Part shown: one piece after another, positions 18,174 through 27,792 of the stretch
How the letters are laid out: every line of letters begins with the position of its first letter
Numbering within the stretch: the stretch's first letter is position 1
Origin: Gp6-AA40 sp963818645
GTDB lineage: Bacteria; Acidobacteriota; Vicinamibacteria; Vicinamibacterales; UBA2999
Assembly: GCA_963818645.1 (NCBI GenBank)
Contig: CAWFTF010000007.1
Span: 85,346 to 149,345 of the forward strand
Reading direction: 5' to 3'
Length of the DNA stretch: 64,000 nt
Translations under genes and position numbers: made by a program
The notes under the pieces: generated by a model
What the model was told of the DNA's origin: nothing
What the model saw: the letters and a program-made list of their open reading frames with translations, nothing else
Database searches by the model: none

Positions 18174-19026
18174 TGGCAGCAGGAAGAGATCCGCGATCGA
18201 CAGGAGGGGCACCACCTCCTCCTGCGCGCCAACGGCATCGACGATGGAGCTGATGCCAAGGTCTCTCGCCATCTGCTGCGCCGACGCCAGGTCTGGACCA
18301 TCACCGACGAGCAGCAGCCGCGCAGGCACCTTCTTGCGGATGCGATCGAAGATCGCCACCACCGAGTCGACGCGCTTGACCGGCCGGAAATTCGAGACGT
18401 GCACGATGACCTTCGTCGCCTCGCTACCACCGGAGAAACGCTTCCGCAGATCCGGCCGCGGCTCGTCGCCGATGCACGGCGCAATCCAGGAAGTTGGGAA
18501 TGACGGCGATCGGATGCTTTACGCCGAGCTCGGCGTACGTCGACGACCGCAGGCTGTTCGACACCGCCGTCACCGCATCCGACTGTTCGATCGAGAAGGC
18601 GACGATGCGCGAGTAGGACGGGTCGCTGCCGACGAGCGTAATGTCCGTGCCGTGCAGCGTGGTGACGACCTTCGGCCCCTTACCGTCCGCGCTCAGGATC
18701 TGTCTCGACAGAAACGCGGCGGTCGCGTGCGGCACCGCGTAGTGCGCGTGGATGATGTCCAGATTCGACTCGCGCGCGACCTGCACGATCCGGTTCGCAA
18801 GCGACAACAGATACTGCGGCTCGCGGAACAGCGGATACGTCGGCGTCAGCACCTGGTGGAAGAACAGGCCTTCCTGAAAGTCTCCGAGCCTGAACGGCGT
18901 TTCCGTGCTGATGAAGTGCGCCTGATGCCCGCGAAGCGCAAGCGCCTTGCCGAGCTCGGTGGCCACGATCCCGCTTCCGCCGACCGAGGCGTAGCAGACG
19001 ATGCCGACGTTGAGCGGACCAGTCAC
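17883..19026 (-). CDS. bshA: N-acetyl-alpha-D-glucosaminyl L-malate synthase BshA, frameshifted
   Basis: Restored length is about 380 residues, normal for BshA. The N-terminal GT4 half has LNVGIVCYASVGGSGIVATE, with the GGSG loop, and HAHYAVPHA. The C-terminal half has HVSNFRPVKRVD and the E-x7-E motif ESFGLAALE. A single inserted base near 18462 (in the run encoding RRR-PRPDLRKRF) separates the halves. It transfers GlcNAc from UDP-GlcNAc to L-malate, the first step of bacillithiol synthesis. Its ATG overlaps the bshB1 stop by ATGA. The break is probably a sequence error, because both sides are well conserved. Confidence 0.92.
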
Positions 19027-19736
19027 GATGGAAGGAGGTGCGGCCGTAGAACAGGGTGTTTCACGACGATGCCTTCTGCAAATGCAACGCCGGCGAGCGC
19101 GCCGAACTGCGCGTCGCGGCTTTCAATCAGCTGCGTGAAGCTCGTCGATGTCAGACGCGTCGCAACTGCACCTGGTTGTGCTGGACGAAACTGGCTGACG
19201 AAGCAGGCCAGGGCACGACGCTTGGTGTCGTAGTGCTCGCTCACGTCCACGACAAAGGAAGGCGAAGCGGAATCATTGATGAAGTAGTAGCAAATCGACT
19301 CGGGCTTCCACGCCTCACCATCCGCATCGTACTTCCTGAGACCGGCGCTGAAAATGGCCTCCGTCAACAAGTGGCTCGCAGCCACGTGATCCGGATGGCG
19401 ATCCGACCAGTACGGCACGGCGACGACGCGCGGCTGCGCTTTGCGAACGAGGCCCGCGATGGCGCGCATCTGATCAGCCTCCCGTCCAAGCGCGCGGTCT
19501 GGAAGGCGAAGGTTGATGCGCCACGCCGCACCGAGAACGTCACACGCGGCGTCCGCTTCAGCGAGCCGCTCGGTCACGGTGCCGTTGCTGCCCATCTCGC
19601 CCGCCGTCAGATCGCAGAGCCCGACCTGATGCCCGAGCGCCACGTGCTTGGCCACCAGACCGCCGATGCCGATCTCGATGTCGTCCGGATGGGGACCAAC
19701 GGCCAGCAGGTCGACTGGCGAAAGAGCCCTCGTCAT
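19023..19736 (-). CDS. bshB1: Bacillithiol biosynthesis deacetylase BshB1
   Basis: A 237-residue PIG-L/LmbE-family Zn deacetylase. The metal site motif PHPDDIEIG is at 15-23, and the later histidine motif HPDHVAASH is intact. The block GLCDLTAGEMGSNGT and the SQF segment near 190 are BshB1-typical. It removes acetyl from GlcNAc-malate to give GlcN-malate, step two of bacillithiol synthesis. It is sandwiched between an FAD oxidase gene and bshA with ATGA overlaps on both sides. bshC, the cysteine-adding enzyme, is not in the window. Confidence 0.94.
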   Translation of the reverse strand: MTRALSPVDLLAVGPHPDDIEIGIGGLVAKHVALGHQVGLCDLTAGEMGSNGTVTERLAEADAACDVLGAAWRINLRLPDRALGREADQMRAIAGLVRKAQPRVVAVPYWSDRHPDHVAASHLLTEAIFSAGLRKYDADGEAWKPESICYYFINDSASPSFVVDVSEHYDTKRRALACFVSQFRPAQPGAVATRLTSTSFTQLIESRDAQFGALAGVAFAEGIVVKHPVLRPHLLPS

Positions 19737-20944
19737 CGCGTCCAGCCGAAGACCTCGTCGTGCTTGTCGGGCTCGCCGCTGGCCGCACGGGACAGCACGC
19801 GGGCCGCGAGAAACGCTCCGGACAGCGAGTCGCCCCCCAGGGCAAAGAGATGGCGCGGGTAGTTGCGATGCGGACCGATGTACATGATGCCGTCGGCGGT
19901 CTCTCCGTAAGCCCCCTCCCAGCCGTACTCGGGCTGAAGACCCGAGATCGCCGGATTCATCATCAGCAACTCGTACATCAACTGACCGGTCCGCTGCACG
20001 AGAACCGCGTCACGCTTCCGCGCCGGCGTCTCGTCCTGCGCGGCGCCGGTCACGAGCAGACGACTGTCGCGCGTCCAGCGAACCTGATGTCGCGGCGATG
20101 CCGTGTCGCTGATCGTGACATCCGGACCGGCGAGCTGTTTCCGAATCGCGGCGGGCACTGGTTCAGTCATCGCGAAGTACTGCTCGCGAGGTTTGAAGTG
20201 ACGCCGCAGCGGTTTGAACTCGCCCGTGGCGGTACCAGTGCACACGATGACGGTTTGAGCCCGTACGAGGCCTCCGTCAATGACGATCTCCACCTGCCTG
20301 GCGCCCGCACGAACCTTTGAGACGCGCGATCGCTCGAACAAGGTCCCGCCACGTGACTTCGCCGCGGCAGCCAGGCCCAGGCAGGCGCGATGGGGGTCGA
20401 GCGTGAACGACGCACCGAGCCGAATACCTCCGGGCGCATCGAGGGCCGTCGCCTTTCGCACGTTCGCCGGCAACACCCACTGCGCGTCCAATCCAGCCGC
20501 CGCGCGCGCCTCGTACTCACGCCGCAGCCCCTTTCCATCGTCGCGCGATGCGACCTCGATGTAGTCGCAGGCTTCGAGTCCGCACTGGATGCGGAGCCGC
20601 CGGATGAGAGCGGCCGCATCGAGCGACGCCCGCCGCCAGCTTTCGAAGATGCGTCGCGACGTGCGAAGACCGTGGCGCTCGGAGACATCCCGGAATGACG
20701 GCCCGGGCTCCGGCAGCAGCAACCCCGCGCCGCGACCCGCACTTCCCTGCCCTATGCGATCTGCTTCGATCAGGATCGGCTTGAGGCCGGCAACGGCGCA
20801 TGCATAGGCCGTCGCGCAACCGGTCAACCCGCCGCCGATAATCGCGACCTCAGAGGAGAGCTCACCGCGAAGCCGGGGATGGTCGGGGCGACGCGAGCGT
20901 GGAAAGTTGTCGATCCATGGCGAGATTCCGTAACGTGTACGCAT
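19733..20944 (-). CDS. FAD-dependent oxidoreductase (DadA/glycine-oxidase-like)
   Basis: A 403-residue DAO-family flavoprotein. The Rossmann motif IIGGGLTGCATAYA at about 35-48 is followed by an acidic strand end (LIEADRIGQGSAGRGAG). The C-terminal FAD-contact segment is HLFALGGDSLSGAFLAARVL. Amine or amino-acid oxidation is likely, but the substrate is unknown. No signal peptide. As the first gene of the bshB1-bshA operon, with an ATGA overlap, it may serve thiol metabolism or simply be co-transcribed. A 150-bp divergent region separates it from the acylase gene. Confidence 0.88.
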   Translation of the reverse strand: MRTRYGISPWIDNFPRSRRPDHPRLRGELSSEVAIIGGGLTGCATAYACAVAGLKPILIEADRIGQGSAGRGAGLLLPEPGPSFRDVSERHGLRTSRRIFESWRRASLDAAALIRRLRIQCGLEACDYIEVASRDDGKGLRREYEARAAAGLDAQWVLPANVRKATALDAPGGIRLGASFTLDPHRACLGLAAAAKSRGGTLFERSRVSKVRAGARQVEIVIDGGLVRAQTVIVCTGTATGEFKPLRRHFKPREQYFAMTEPVPAAIRKQLAGPDVTISDTASPRHQVRWTRDSRLLVTGAAQDETPARKRDAVLVQRTGQLMYELLMMNPAISGLQPEYGWEGAYGETADGIMYIGPHRNYPRHLFALGGDSLSGAFLAARVLSRAASGEPDKHDEVFGWTR

Positions 20945-21097
20945 CAGGCGTCAACCCGTGAGACTCCAAAAACCGTGCACGTGCGGCAGAAACCCGGGCA
21001 AAGATAGCGCCCCGGGGGCACGCACGGTCTGGCCCCTGCCAGATTCTGGATCATCTTAGAACAGCGGTCTGACCGCATAATCACCATAATCAACACG

Positions 21098-23598
21098 ATG
21101 CGTCGTCGACTGTGGAAAGTAGGGCTCGCCATCGCGATCTTGCTGGCCATGGGCGCAGCCGCGAGCGTCGTGTGGGCACGGGGGGAACTCCGAGGCAGCC
21201 TGCCCACTCTCACGGGCGAACTTCGACTGGAAGGGCTCTCCGCGAGGGTGATGGTCACGCGCGACACGCTCGGCATCCCGACCGTCAGAGGTGCCACGCG
21301 TGAGGACGTCGCACGCGCAACCGGTTTCCTGCACGCGCAGGATCGCTTCTTCCAGATGGATCTCGCACGACGGCGCGCCGCGGGCGAACTGGCTGCGCTG
21401 GTCGGACCACGTGCGCTGGCTCGCCGATCGCGAGATTCGCATTCATCGCTTCCGCGCCGAGGCGCAGCGCGCGCTCGCCACCATGGATCCAGAGTGGCGA
21501 GCCATCCTCGATGCCTACACCTCTGGCGTAAACAGCGGCTTGAGCCGTCTGCGAGCGGCCCCATTCGAATACACCGTGTTGAGACAGGAACCGCGCCAAT
21601 GGCTCCCGGAAGACACCGTGCTCGTCGTCTTGTCGATGTTCATCACGCTGCAGGATCCCGACGGCTCATACGAAGCGACGCTCGGGACTATGCACGACGT
21701 CCTGCCGGAGGCGATGGCGAACTTCCTCGCGCCGATGGGAACGGAGTGGGACTCTCCGATCGTGGGAAGCGCGCAGCGCCGTACCGCCAATCCCCGGGCC
21801 CGATGTCTACGACCTGCGATCGCGCCGCACCGGCAAGCGCCCTCCGAGGCACGAAGAGCCGAAGGACTCGACGCCCGTCGTTCGCCCGATCGAGCAGGAA
21901 GCCAACGGATCGCTGGGATTGATCGATCGCCTGTTGGGCGTTGGCAAGCGACAGTTGGGAGTTGGAAGTTGGGAGTTGGGAATTGACAGAGATGGATCCA
22001 TCGGCAGCAACAACTGGGCAATCTCCGGCCGCCTCACCGACGACGGACGCGCGCTCCTCGCCAACGACATGCATCTCACCGTGCGCGTGCCAAACACGTG
22101 GTATCGCGCGTCACTCGAGTGGCAGGACGGCCCCAACACATCGCCCCATCGCCTGATCGGCGTCACGCTTCCCGGTGTTCCCGCCGTGGTGGTCGGCAGC
22201 AACACGCACGTCGCGTGGGGTTTTACCAACTCGCAGGGCGACTGGAGCGACATCGTCCTGCTCGAAATCGATCCGAACGATTCGAATCGCTATCGCACCC
22301 CCGACGGCTGGCGACCGTTCGACCGATTCGAGGAGACGGTCGAAGTCGCGGGGGAGGAGCCGCAAAAGGAAACTGTTCGCTGGACGATCTGGGGGCCGGT
22401 CATGCCACCGGATCACAAGGGACGCTTCCGCGCGTTTCGCTGGGTGGCGCACGACGCCGATCGCCTGAGCAGCTCGATTACAGCGCTCGAATCAGCACAC
22501 ACGATCGAGGACGCCTTCGACGCGGTCAACGGACTCGGCACGCCCGGCCAGAACTTCGTCGTTGCCGATGACAAGGGGCGAATCGGCTGGACGATCTACG
22601 GGGCGATCGCGCGGCGGGTTGGCTTCGATGGCCGCATCCCCACCTCGTGGGCGGACGGCACGCGCGGCTGGAGCGGCTGGCTCACTCGCGACGAGTTTCC
22701 ACGCGTCGTGGATCCGCAGAGCGGCCGCATCTGGACGGCAAACGCGCGCGTCGTCGATGGCGACATGCTCGCGAAGATCGGAGATGGAAACTACGAAGTC
22801 GGCTCGCGGGCGCGGATCATCCGCGAACGGCTCGAAAGTCAGGACCGATTTACCGCCGCCGATCTCCTGAGTATTCAACTGGACACGAGCGCCGAGTTTC
22901 TGACGCGATGGCGCACGCTGCTGCTCGGAGAGCTGAAGTCGGTGACCGATCAGCCCCGCATCCGTCTGCGTGAGATCGTCGAGCGCGACTGGGACGGAAA
23001 AGCGTCGCCCGGATCCGCCGGATATCGGCTGACGCGCATGTTCCGCGAAGAGGTCACGGAGGCGATCATCGCGTTCCTGTTGATCGAATGCAACGAAGCG
23101 GACGCCACGTTCGACTATCGCAACGTGCGGCGTCGCGAAGGACCGATCTGGAAACTCGTCTCGGAGAAGCCGATGCACCTGCTCGACCCGGAGTACGAGA
23201 GCTGGGACGCGCTGATTCTTCAGGCGGCAACCGATGTCGTCGTGCGTGCGGAACGGGAAGGCGGGCTGGCAGAACCATGGTCAACGTGGAACATCACGAC
23301 CTACCGTCATCCACTGTCAGCCAGCCTGCCGCTCGTGGACCGATGGCTCGACATGCCACGGCAGACGTTGCCCGGTGATCTCTACACGCCGAACATGCAC
23401 TGGAATGCGAACGCCTCGTCCGAGCGCATGATCGTCTCGCCCGGGCACGAGAGCGAAGGGATCATGCATATGCCGACGGGCCAGAGCGGCCATCCGCTCT
23501 CGCCCTTCTATTCGAACTCCCACACGGCGTGGGTCAACGGCGAAGCCACGCCGTTTCTACCGGGGCCAACGATGTACACGCTGACACTGACTCCGTAA
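21098..23598 (+). CDS. Penicillin acylase family N-terminal-nucleophile amidase, frameshifted twice
   Basis: Restored length is about 830 residues. A signal/anchor (residues 5-27) and alpha-subunit blocks (FLHAQDRFFQMDLARRRAAG, DREIRIHRFRAEA) come first. A spacer follows, then the beta subunit starting at the nucleophile Ser (codon 22006) in GSNNWAISG. Later blocks such as LPGVPAVVVGSN and NHVAWGFTN-like segments are typical. Two extra bases, near 21422 and 21788, break the alpha subunit. A TTGGGAG heptad repeat sits inside the spacer just before the nucleophile, where autoprocessing removes sequence in this family. Probably periplasmic; acts on N-acyl compounds (penicillin, acyl-homoserine lactone or peptide type unknown). 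Confidence 0.9.
21933..21985. repeat. Heptad repeat, TTGGGAG family (R2), inside the acylase gene
   Basis: Units such as GTTGGGA and GTTGGAA, period 7, are read in frame as LGVGKRQLGVGSWELGI. The repeat ends about 20 bp before the codon of the catalytic N-terminal serine. Confidence 0.92.
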
Positions 23599-23602
23599 TT
23601 CA

Positions 23603-23628
23603 AAATGCCTTGCCTTTTGCCTTTTGAC
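23603..23628. repeat. Short heptad repeat, GCCTTTT family (R6)
   Basis: GCCTTTT-GCCTTTT-type units lie directly after the acylase stop codon, in the 37-bp gap before a convergent gene. The same family is found at 25911 and 33917. Confidence 0.75.
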
Positions 23629-23635
23629 TGACCGA

Positions 23636-24166
23636 TTAACGTCCTCCCCGGAGATTGAAGCCAGTCAGCATGCTGATGCGTGTGCCCGCCTTCGATGGGA
23701 CGACCGCAAAAGTCATCGGCACGTTCAGGGCGCCTGAACGGAACGTCACGCCGGCAGCCAGCGTCAGCGCCACGCCTACCGGAGTGATGTTCGGACCGAT
23801 TCCGAACTCTGCGCCGTTGGCTGTTCGAAGTCCGACCAGCCAGTTCAGGCTCGGCAGCGCCACACCCTGCTCGAGACCGCCGACGAGGAAGACGAATTCG
23901 TGCAGGGCAGCCACGCCACCTTGCCTACTGTAGAACTCTTTCTCGAACTGCCAGCCAAACTGGGTGATGTTCGAACCCACCTCGATCGATCGCTCCCGCA
24001 GTTTCTCGACGACACCGTCACTGAGGGCTGTGACACCGAAGCGTGGACCCGAGAGGCTGACGGTCTTGAGACGCGGCGGCGGAATCGTGACGTCGGATGT
24101 CGTGGTCTGTGCACCCACGGGGACAGCAATCGTCGTAAACAGCAGCAGCAATACAGCAGCGCGCAT
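23636..24166 (-). CDS. Exported small beta-barrel-like protein, unknown function
   Basis: A 176-residue protein. The signal peptide ends at VPVGAQ (about residue 20). A TTTSDVTIPPPRL segment follows, then Gly-rich amphipathic strands (FGIGPNITPVGVALTLAAGV) that would suit a small outer-membrane barrel. GGAGG five bases upstream fixes the start at the ATG at 24166 rather than the ATG 21 bp further out. No family recognised. It is convergent with the acylase gene and followed upstream by the large inverted heptad repeat. Confidence 0.65.
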   Translation of the reverse strand: MRAAVLLLLFTTIAVPVGAQTTTSDVTIPPPRLKTVSLSGPRFGVTALSDGVVEKLRERSIEVGSNITQFGWQFEKEFYSRQGGVAALHEFVFLVGGLEQGVALPSLNWLVGLRTANGAEFGIGPNITPVGVALTLAAGVTFRSGALNVPMTFAVVPSKAGTRISMLTGFNLRGGR

Positions 24167-24249
24167 AGGCACCTCCATCAGTCTCATGGTGGAGGCCGCG
24201 CCGTGCTGATGTCTTGATGCCGGGCCTGAAAAATCCTGAATGTTAAATC

Positions 24250-24426
24250 ACCACGGTTCCATGTTCCACGTTCCTGGTTCCAGGTTCGTGTTCAGTGTTC
24301 GAGTTCCAGGGTTCGAAGTTCGAGGTTCGAGGTTCCCTCGGTTTAGGAACCCAGAACCGTGAACCCTGAACCCAGAACCGGAACCTGGAACACGAACCCG
24401 GAACCAGGAACCTGGAACGTGGAACT
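24250..24426. repeat. Large inverted heptad repeat, GGTTCCA / GAACCTG family (R4)
   Basis: The left half is about twelve GGTTCCA-like heptads. The right half is their reverse complement, in words such as GAACCTG and GAACCCA, with the centre near 24340. The whole 177 bp could fold into one long imperfect hairpin. It lies between two leftward genes. Confidence 0.93.
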
Positions 24427-24433
24427 GCAGATG

Positions 24434-25865
24434 CTATGCGGCGCGGGTTCGCAGGCGTGCGAGCGCGGATGCCCAGATATCGGGATGCGAGGAGACCTGC
24501 AGCATCGGCTCCACGGGGATCAGCCATCCCGCGTTGCCCGGCGGCGCGACGGCAAGTGCCTGGTCAACGATTCGTGCGGCGTCGGAGTGCTTACCGGCAC
24601 ACGCGAGTGCGATGGCGTGTCCGAGTGCTCCATCAACTGACGTCGCGGCCGCAGGCGGTATTGCCGGAACATCGGTTGCTGCGAGAACGGCGAGTCCGAG
24701 CCTGGCCGGTGGATGCCCTGGCGACGCGAGCCAGGGCCTCGCGAAATGCGGCGGCCGCGGAGTCACGATCGCCCTGTTGCATGCGCAGTGCGCCGATTGC
24801 GTACCATGTGTTCGCACAACACTCGCGCCCGTAAAGATGTCCGTCGCCTTCCGACGCAAGCTCGCGCTCGAACGCTTCGAGCGCCGCCTCTGTATCGCCG
24901 CAGGCGAGGCGGATGAGACCACGCAACCAGTGAAGCGCAACAGCGCTGAATCTCGACGTGCCCCCTGATTGGTTCGACAGACTCGTGATGCCGAGCGCCA
25001 ATTGACGATCGGCCTCGGCCAGCGCATGCCGCGCCACGTGCACGGTGGCGATCAACCAATGCGCCAGCGGAAAGCCTGGCAGCAGGGCCAGAGTGCGATG
25101 CGCCGCTCGCAGACGCTCTTCGCCCCAACCGACGTACGCGAGCCGGAAGTGATGCCGCCAGTTGTCTGGCTCGAGCGAGACCGCGCGCCGCGACGCCGCG
25201 AGCGCGTCGATGGAGCGGCCGGTGCGATCGAGCACGAACCCGAGAGTCGCCCACGCTTCACCGTAGTCAGGAGCCAGGCGACAGGCTTCGCGTGAATGCT
25301 GCGTGGCCGCTTCGAGTGCGGCAACGTCCGGCCTCTCATCGGCGCGTGTCATCTCGAAGTGCATGACGCAGGCATTGGCGAGGCCGATGTGCGCCGGAGC
25401 GTGATCTGCGGTGTGCTCGAGCACACCTTCGAAGACACGCCGCGCCCGCACGATCTGATCGCGCTCGAGCGTCTCGAGCGCGGCGCGCCCCTCCACCCAC
25501 GCGCGATGGGGAGCCAGCAACTCTTCGAGCACGCCGTCGCTGACGCGCGCGGCAACCGTGGTCACACTGCCTGCAAAGCGATATCCCTGGCGCGGGACGG
25601 TCTGAATGTACGGCTGCCCATCAGGTCCGGCTCCCAGGAGACGGCGTAGCGCCGACACCGCCTGCTCGAGGCTGTTGTCGGTGACGGCCACGTCCTGCCA
25701 GACGGCCTCGATCAGCGCGTCTTTGGAAACGATCGCTTCGCGCCGAGCCAGGAGCTCGAGAAGGACGCCAAGATGGCGCTCAGGAATCGACAGTAATTCG
25801 CCGTTCCGCGTCACGCGACGGGCTTCGCGGTCAACCACGATGTCACCAAAAGAATAACGAGGCAC
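24434..25865 (-). CDS. Winged-helix DNA-binding protein with TPR-type repeats, frameshifted
   Basis: Restored length is about 476 residues. Residues 1-100 are an OmpR/CadC-type winged helix (FGDIVVDREARRVTRNGELL, VTDNSLEQAVSALRRLLG, QTVPRQGYRFAG). Residues 130-470 are a helical repeat region resembling TPRs (APAHIGLANACVMHFE, GEAWATLGFVLDRTGRSIDA). One extra base near 24721 shifts the last 95 residues. With no transmembrane segment it is probably a cytoplasmic one-component regulator. It is divergent from the NHL-propeller gene, with only 42 bp between the starts, and so may control it. Confidence 0.85.
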
Positions 25866-25907
25866 GCGTCTTCGAGAGTATCCTCCACCAGTCTGAGGAG
25901 TGGAGCT

Positions 25908-27035
25908 ATGCCAAGGTCAAAGGTTAAAGGGCAAAGGTCAAAAGTTGGGTTCCTGGCGATCGTCGCCGCAGCGGCACTCCAGTGGTTCATCGGATCGCCT
26001 CTGGCCGCGCAGAGCTCACAACCGCGGAGCCTGCCGATCTTCGAAGTCGACCCCGCCTGGCCAAAGGTGCCTGAGAAGTGGAAGCTCGGCGATCCCTCGA
26101 GCTTTGCGATCGACGCGCAGGACAACGTGTGGCTCCTCCATCGTCCGCGCACGCTCCCGCCCGAGCAGGCCTCGATGGCGGCGCCGCCGGTGATGGTGTT
26201 CGACTCGTCGGGCAAGTTCATCAAGGCGTGGGGCGGTGCCGGCAATGGATACGAGTGGCCGGAGCGCGAGCACGGCATTCACATCGATGCGAAGGGCTTC
26301 GTCTGGCTCGGCGGCAACAATTGCCCGACCAACGGCATTCGCGGTCTCAAACCCGTAGCGGACGATCAGTTGTTGAAGTTCTCGCCGGACGGCAAGCTGG
26401 TCATGCAGATCGGACACAGCAACCAGAGCAAGGGGAACGCCGACACGCAGAACCTCCATCGGCCCGCAGACGCGTGGGTGCACGCGCCAACCAACGAGGT
26501 GTTCGTTGCCGACGGATACGGCAATCATCGTGTCATCGTGCTCGATGCGAACACGGGCGCGTTCAAGCGAATGTGGGGAGCGTTCGGTGATCGGCCGATG
26601 GATGACGACCACTGCGATGTCGTCACGCCGAAGACGGTCGAGGATCCCGGGCCGCGCAACTTCAGCATTGTCCATGCGCTGCGCGTGGCGCGTGACGGAA
26701 CGGTCTACGTCGCCGATCGCGAGAATCGTCGCATCCAGTCGTTCACCGCGGAAGGCAAGTTCGTGAAGCAGCTGGTCAAGGCCGACACGCCGTTCGCGAG
26801 AAACGTTGCATTGTCTCCAGACCGAGAGCAGCAGTTCCTCTACGTCGGCAACGGCGACGACATCGCGGTCGTCGATCGGAAGACGCTGACAATCATCGGA
26901 ACGGTGAAACCCGCGGGGCTCAAGAACGCGGGGCACCAGATCGCGACCGACTCGAAGGGGAATCTCTATCTGGCGCAGACAACGAACGGCTTGCAGAAGC
27001 TGACGTTCAAAGGGATGTCGCCTGCCGGCAAGTGA
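25908..27035 (+). CDS. Exported NHL-repeat / six-bladed propeller protein
   Basis: A 375-residue protein. The N-terminus starts with a basic stretch encoded by a heptad repeat, then a hydrophobic signal segment (about 15-32, ending PLAAQ). NHL-type blades follow (SFAIDAQDNVWLLHRP, EHGIHIDAKGFVWLGG, NEVFVADGYGNHRVIVLDA). It is closely similar, block by block, to the C-terminal half of the ThuA-NHL protein at 32063. It resembles peptidyl-alpha-hydroxyglycine lyase-like propellers, but catalysis is not assured. Divergent from the winged-helix/TPR gene. Confidence 0.85.
   Translation: MPRSKVKGQRSKVGFLAIVAAAALQWFIGSPLAAQSSQPRSLPIFEVDPAWPKVPEKWKLGDPSSFAIDAQDNVWLLHRPRTLPPEQASMAAPPVMVFDSSGKFIKAWGGAGNGYEWPEREHGIHIDAKGFVWLGGNNCPTNGIRGLKPVADDQLLKFSPDGKLVMQIGHSNQSKGNADTQNLHRPADAWVHAPTNEVFVADGYGNHRVIVLDANTGAFKRMWGAFGDRPMDDDHCDVVTPKTVEDPGPRNFSIVHALRVARDGTVYVADRENRRIQSFTAEGKFVKQLVKADTPFARNVALSPDREQQFLYVGNGDDIAVVDRKTLTIIGTVKPAGLKNAGHQIATDSKGNLYLAQTTNGLQKLTFKGMSPAGK
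25911..25946. repeat. Heptad repeat, AAGGTCA family (R6), at a gene's 5' end
   Basis: Units AAGGTCA, AAGGTTA, AAGGGCA, AAGGTCA and AAAGTTG, period 7, form codons 2-13 of the NHL gene and encode the basic n-region of its signal peptide. Confidence 0.88.
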
Positions 27036-27084
27036 GACTCGCGCGCTCCCGCGGCTGCGGGACCGCATTCGTCCCGGCGTCCGC

Positions 27085-27606
27085 GTGCTCTTCGTCGGCA
27101 TCAACCCGGGCGTGCGCTCCGCGCTGACGGGACACCACTTCGCCGGCTACTCGAATCGATTCTGGAAGCTGCTGCACCAGTCAGGCCTCGTGCCCGAACC
27201 GGTCACGTATCTGGACGACGACCGGCTGCCCGAGTGGGGCTACGGCATCACGAACGTCGTCGCGCGAGCGACACCCGGGATCGACGAACTGAAGCCGGAG
27301 GAGTATGCGGCCGGCCGACTGCGTCTGCGCGCGAAGGTGCGCCGCTACCATCCGGACATCGTTGCCTTCGTGGGCATCACCGTGTATCGCGCGATGTTTC
27401 CTGAACGGAGCGGGCCGGTGACGATGGGACTGCAGCAGGAGCGGCTTGGAGAGGCCGCGGTCTTCGTGCTTCCCAACACGAGCGGCCGGAATGCGCATTT
27501 CTCCTTCGCCCAGATGCTTGCCGCGTTCGACTCACTCCGACGCCACGTTGACTCCAGTAGCCGCCGCCTGTCCAGGCGACGTGTGCGCCTGCGGGGACGA
27601 GGTTGA
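27085..27606 (+). CDS. Mismatch-specific (G:T/U) uracil-DNA glycosylase, MUG type
   Basis: A 173-residue protein with the UDG-superfamily family-2 active-site block GINPG, ITNVVARAT and the C-terminal LPNTSGRNAHFS motif. The acid/Asn-type general base of MUG enzymes is the Asn of GINPG. It should remove uracil or thymine from G mispairs. The first standard start codon is the GTG at 27085, but conserved-looking residues (LRDRIRPGVRV) lie in frame just upstream with no ATG/GTG/TTG. A non-standard start such as the CTG at 27022, or a sequence error, is therefore possible. The last 20 residues are Arg-rich and non-conserved. Confidence 0.87.
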   Translation: MLFVGINPGVRSALTGHHFAGYSNRFWKLLHQSGLVPEPVTYLDDDRLPEWGYGITNVVARATPGIDELKPEEYAAGRLRLRAKVRRYHPDIVAFVGITVYRAMFPERSGPVTMGLQQERLGEAAVFVLPNTSGRNAHFSFAQMLAAFDSLRRHVDSSSRRLSRRRVRLRGRG

Positions 27607-27626
27607 CTCGGCGAAGGAGGTCCGCT

Positions 27627-27768
27627 ATGGATTTCAAGGCTGCTGGCGTACAACATCAAACGGGAGATCCCCGACGTGCCACTCAAAGGGGTTCAGCTCG
27701 ACCTGACGATGACGTTGCCGCCACGCGTCAGCGTCTCGTTCGTGAACAATGTCGTTGCGGCGGCCTGA
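27627..27768 (+). CDS. Possible 46-residue small protein with one frameshift
   Basis: AAGGAGG lies six bases before the ATG at 27627, the strongest ribosome site in this region. The uncorrected frame gives a low-quality Arg/Gln-rich product. Removing one base near 27641 gives MDFK followed by LLAYNIKREIPDVPLKG and VSVSFVNNVVAAA, which looks like a real soluble peptide, and stops at the TGA at 27766. The indel would match the many others nearby. A GC-rich hairpin overlaps the stop. No family recognised. Confidence 0.4.
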
Positions 27769-27792
27769 GTCGCCGCCGCGGAGGCTGCCACT

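Noticed and set aside
24250..24426. CRISPR-like array
   Set aside because: The units are only 7 bp with no spacers and the two halves are inverted; no cas genes are in the window.
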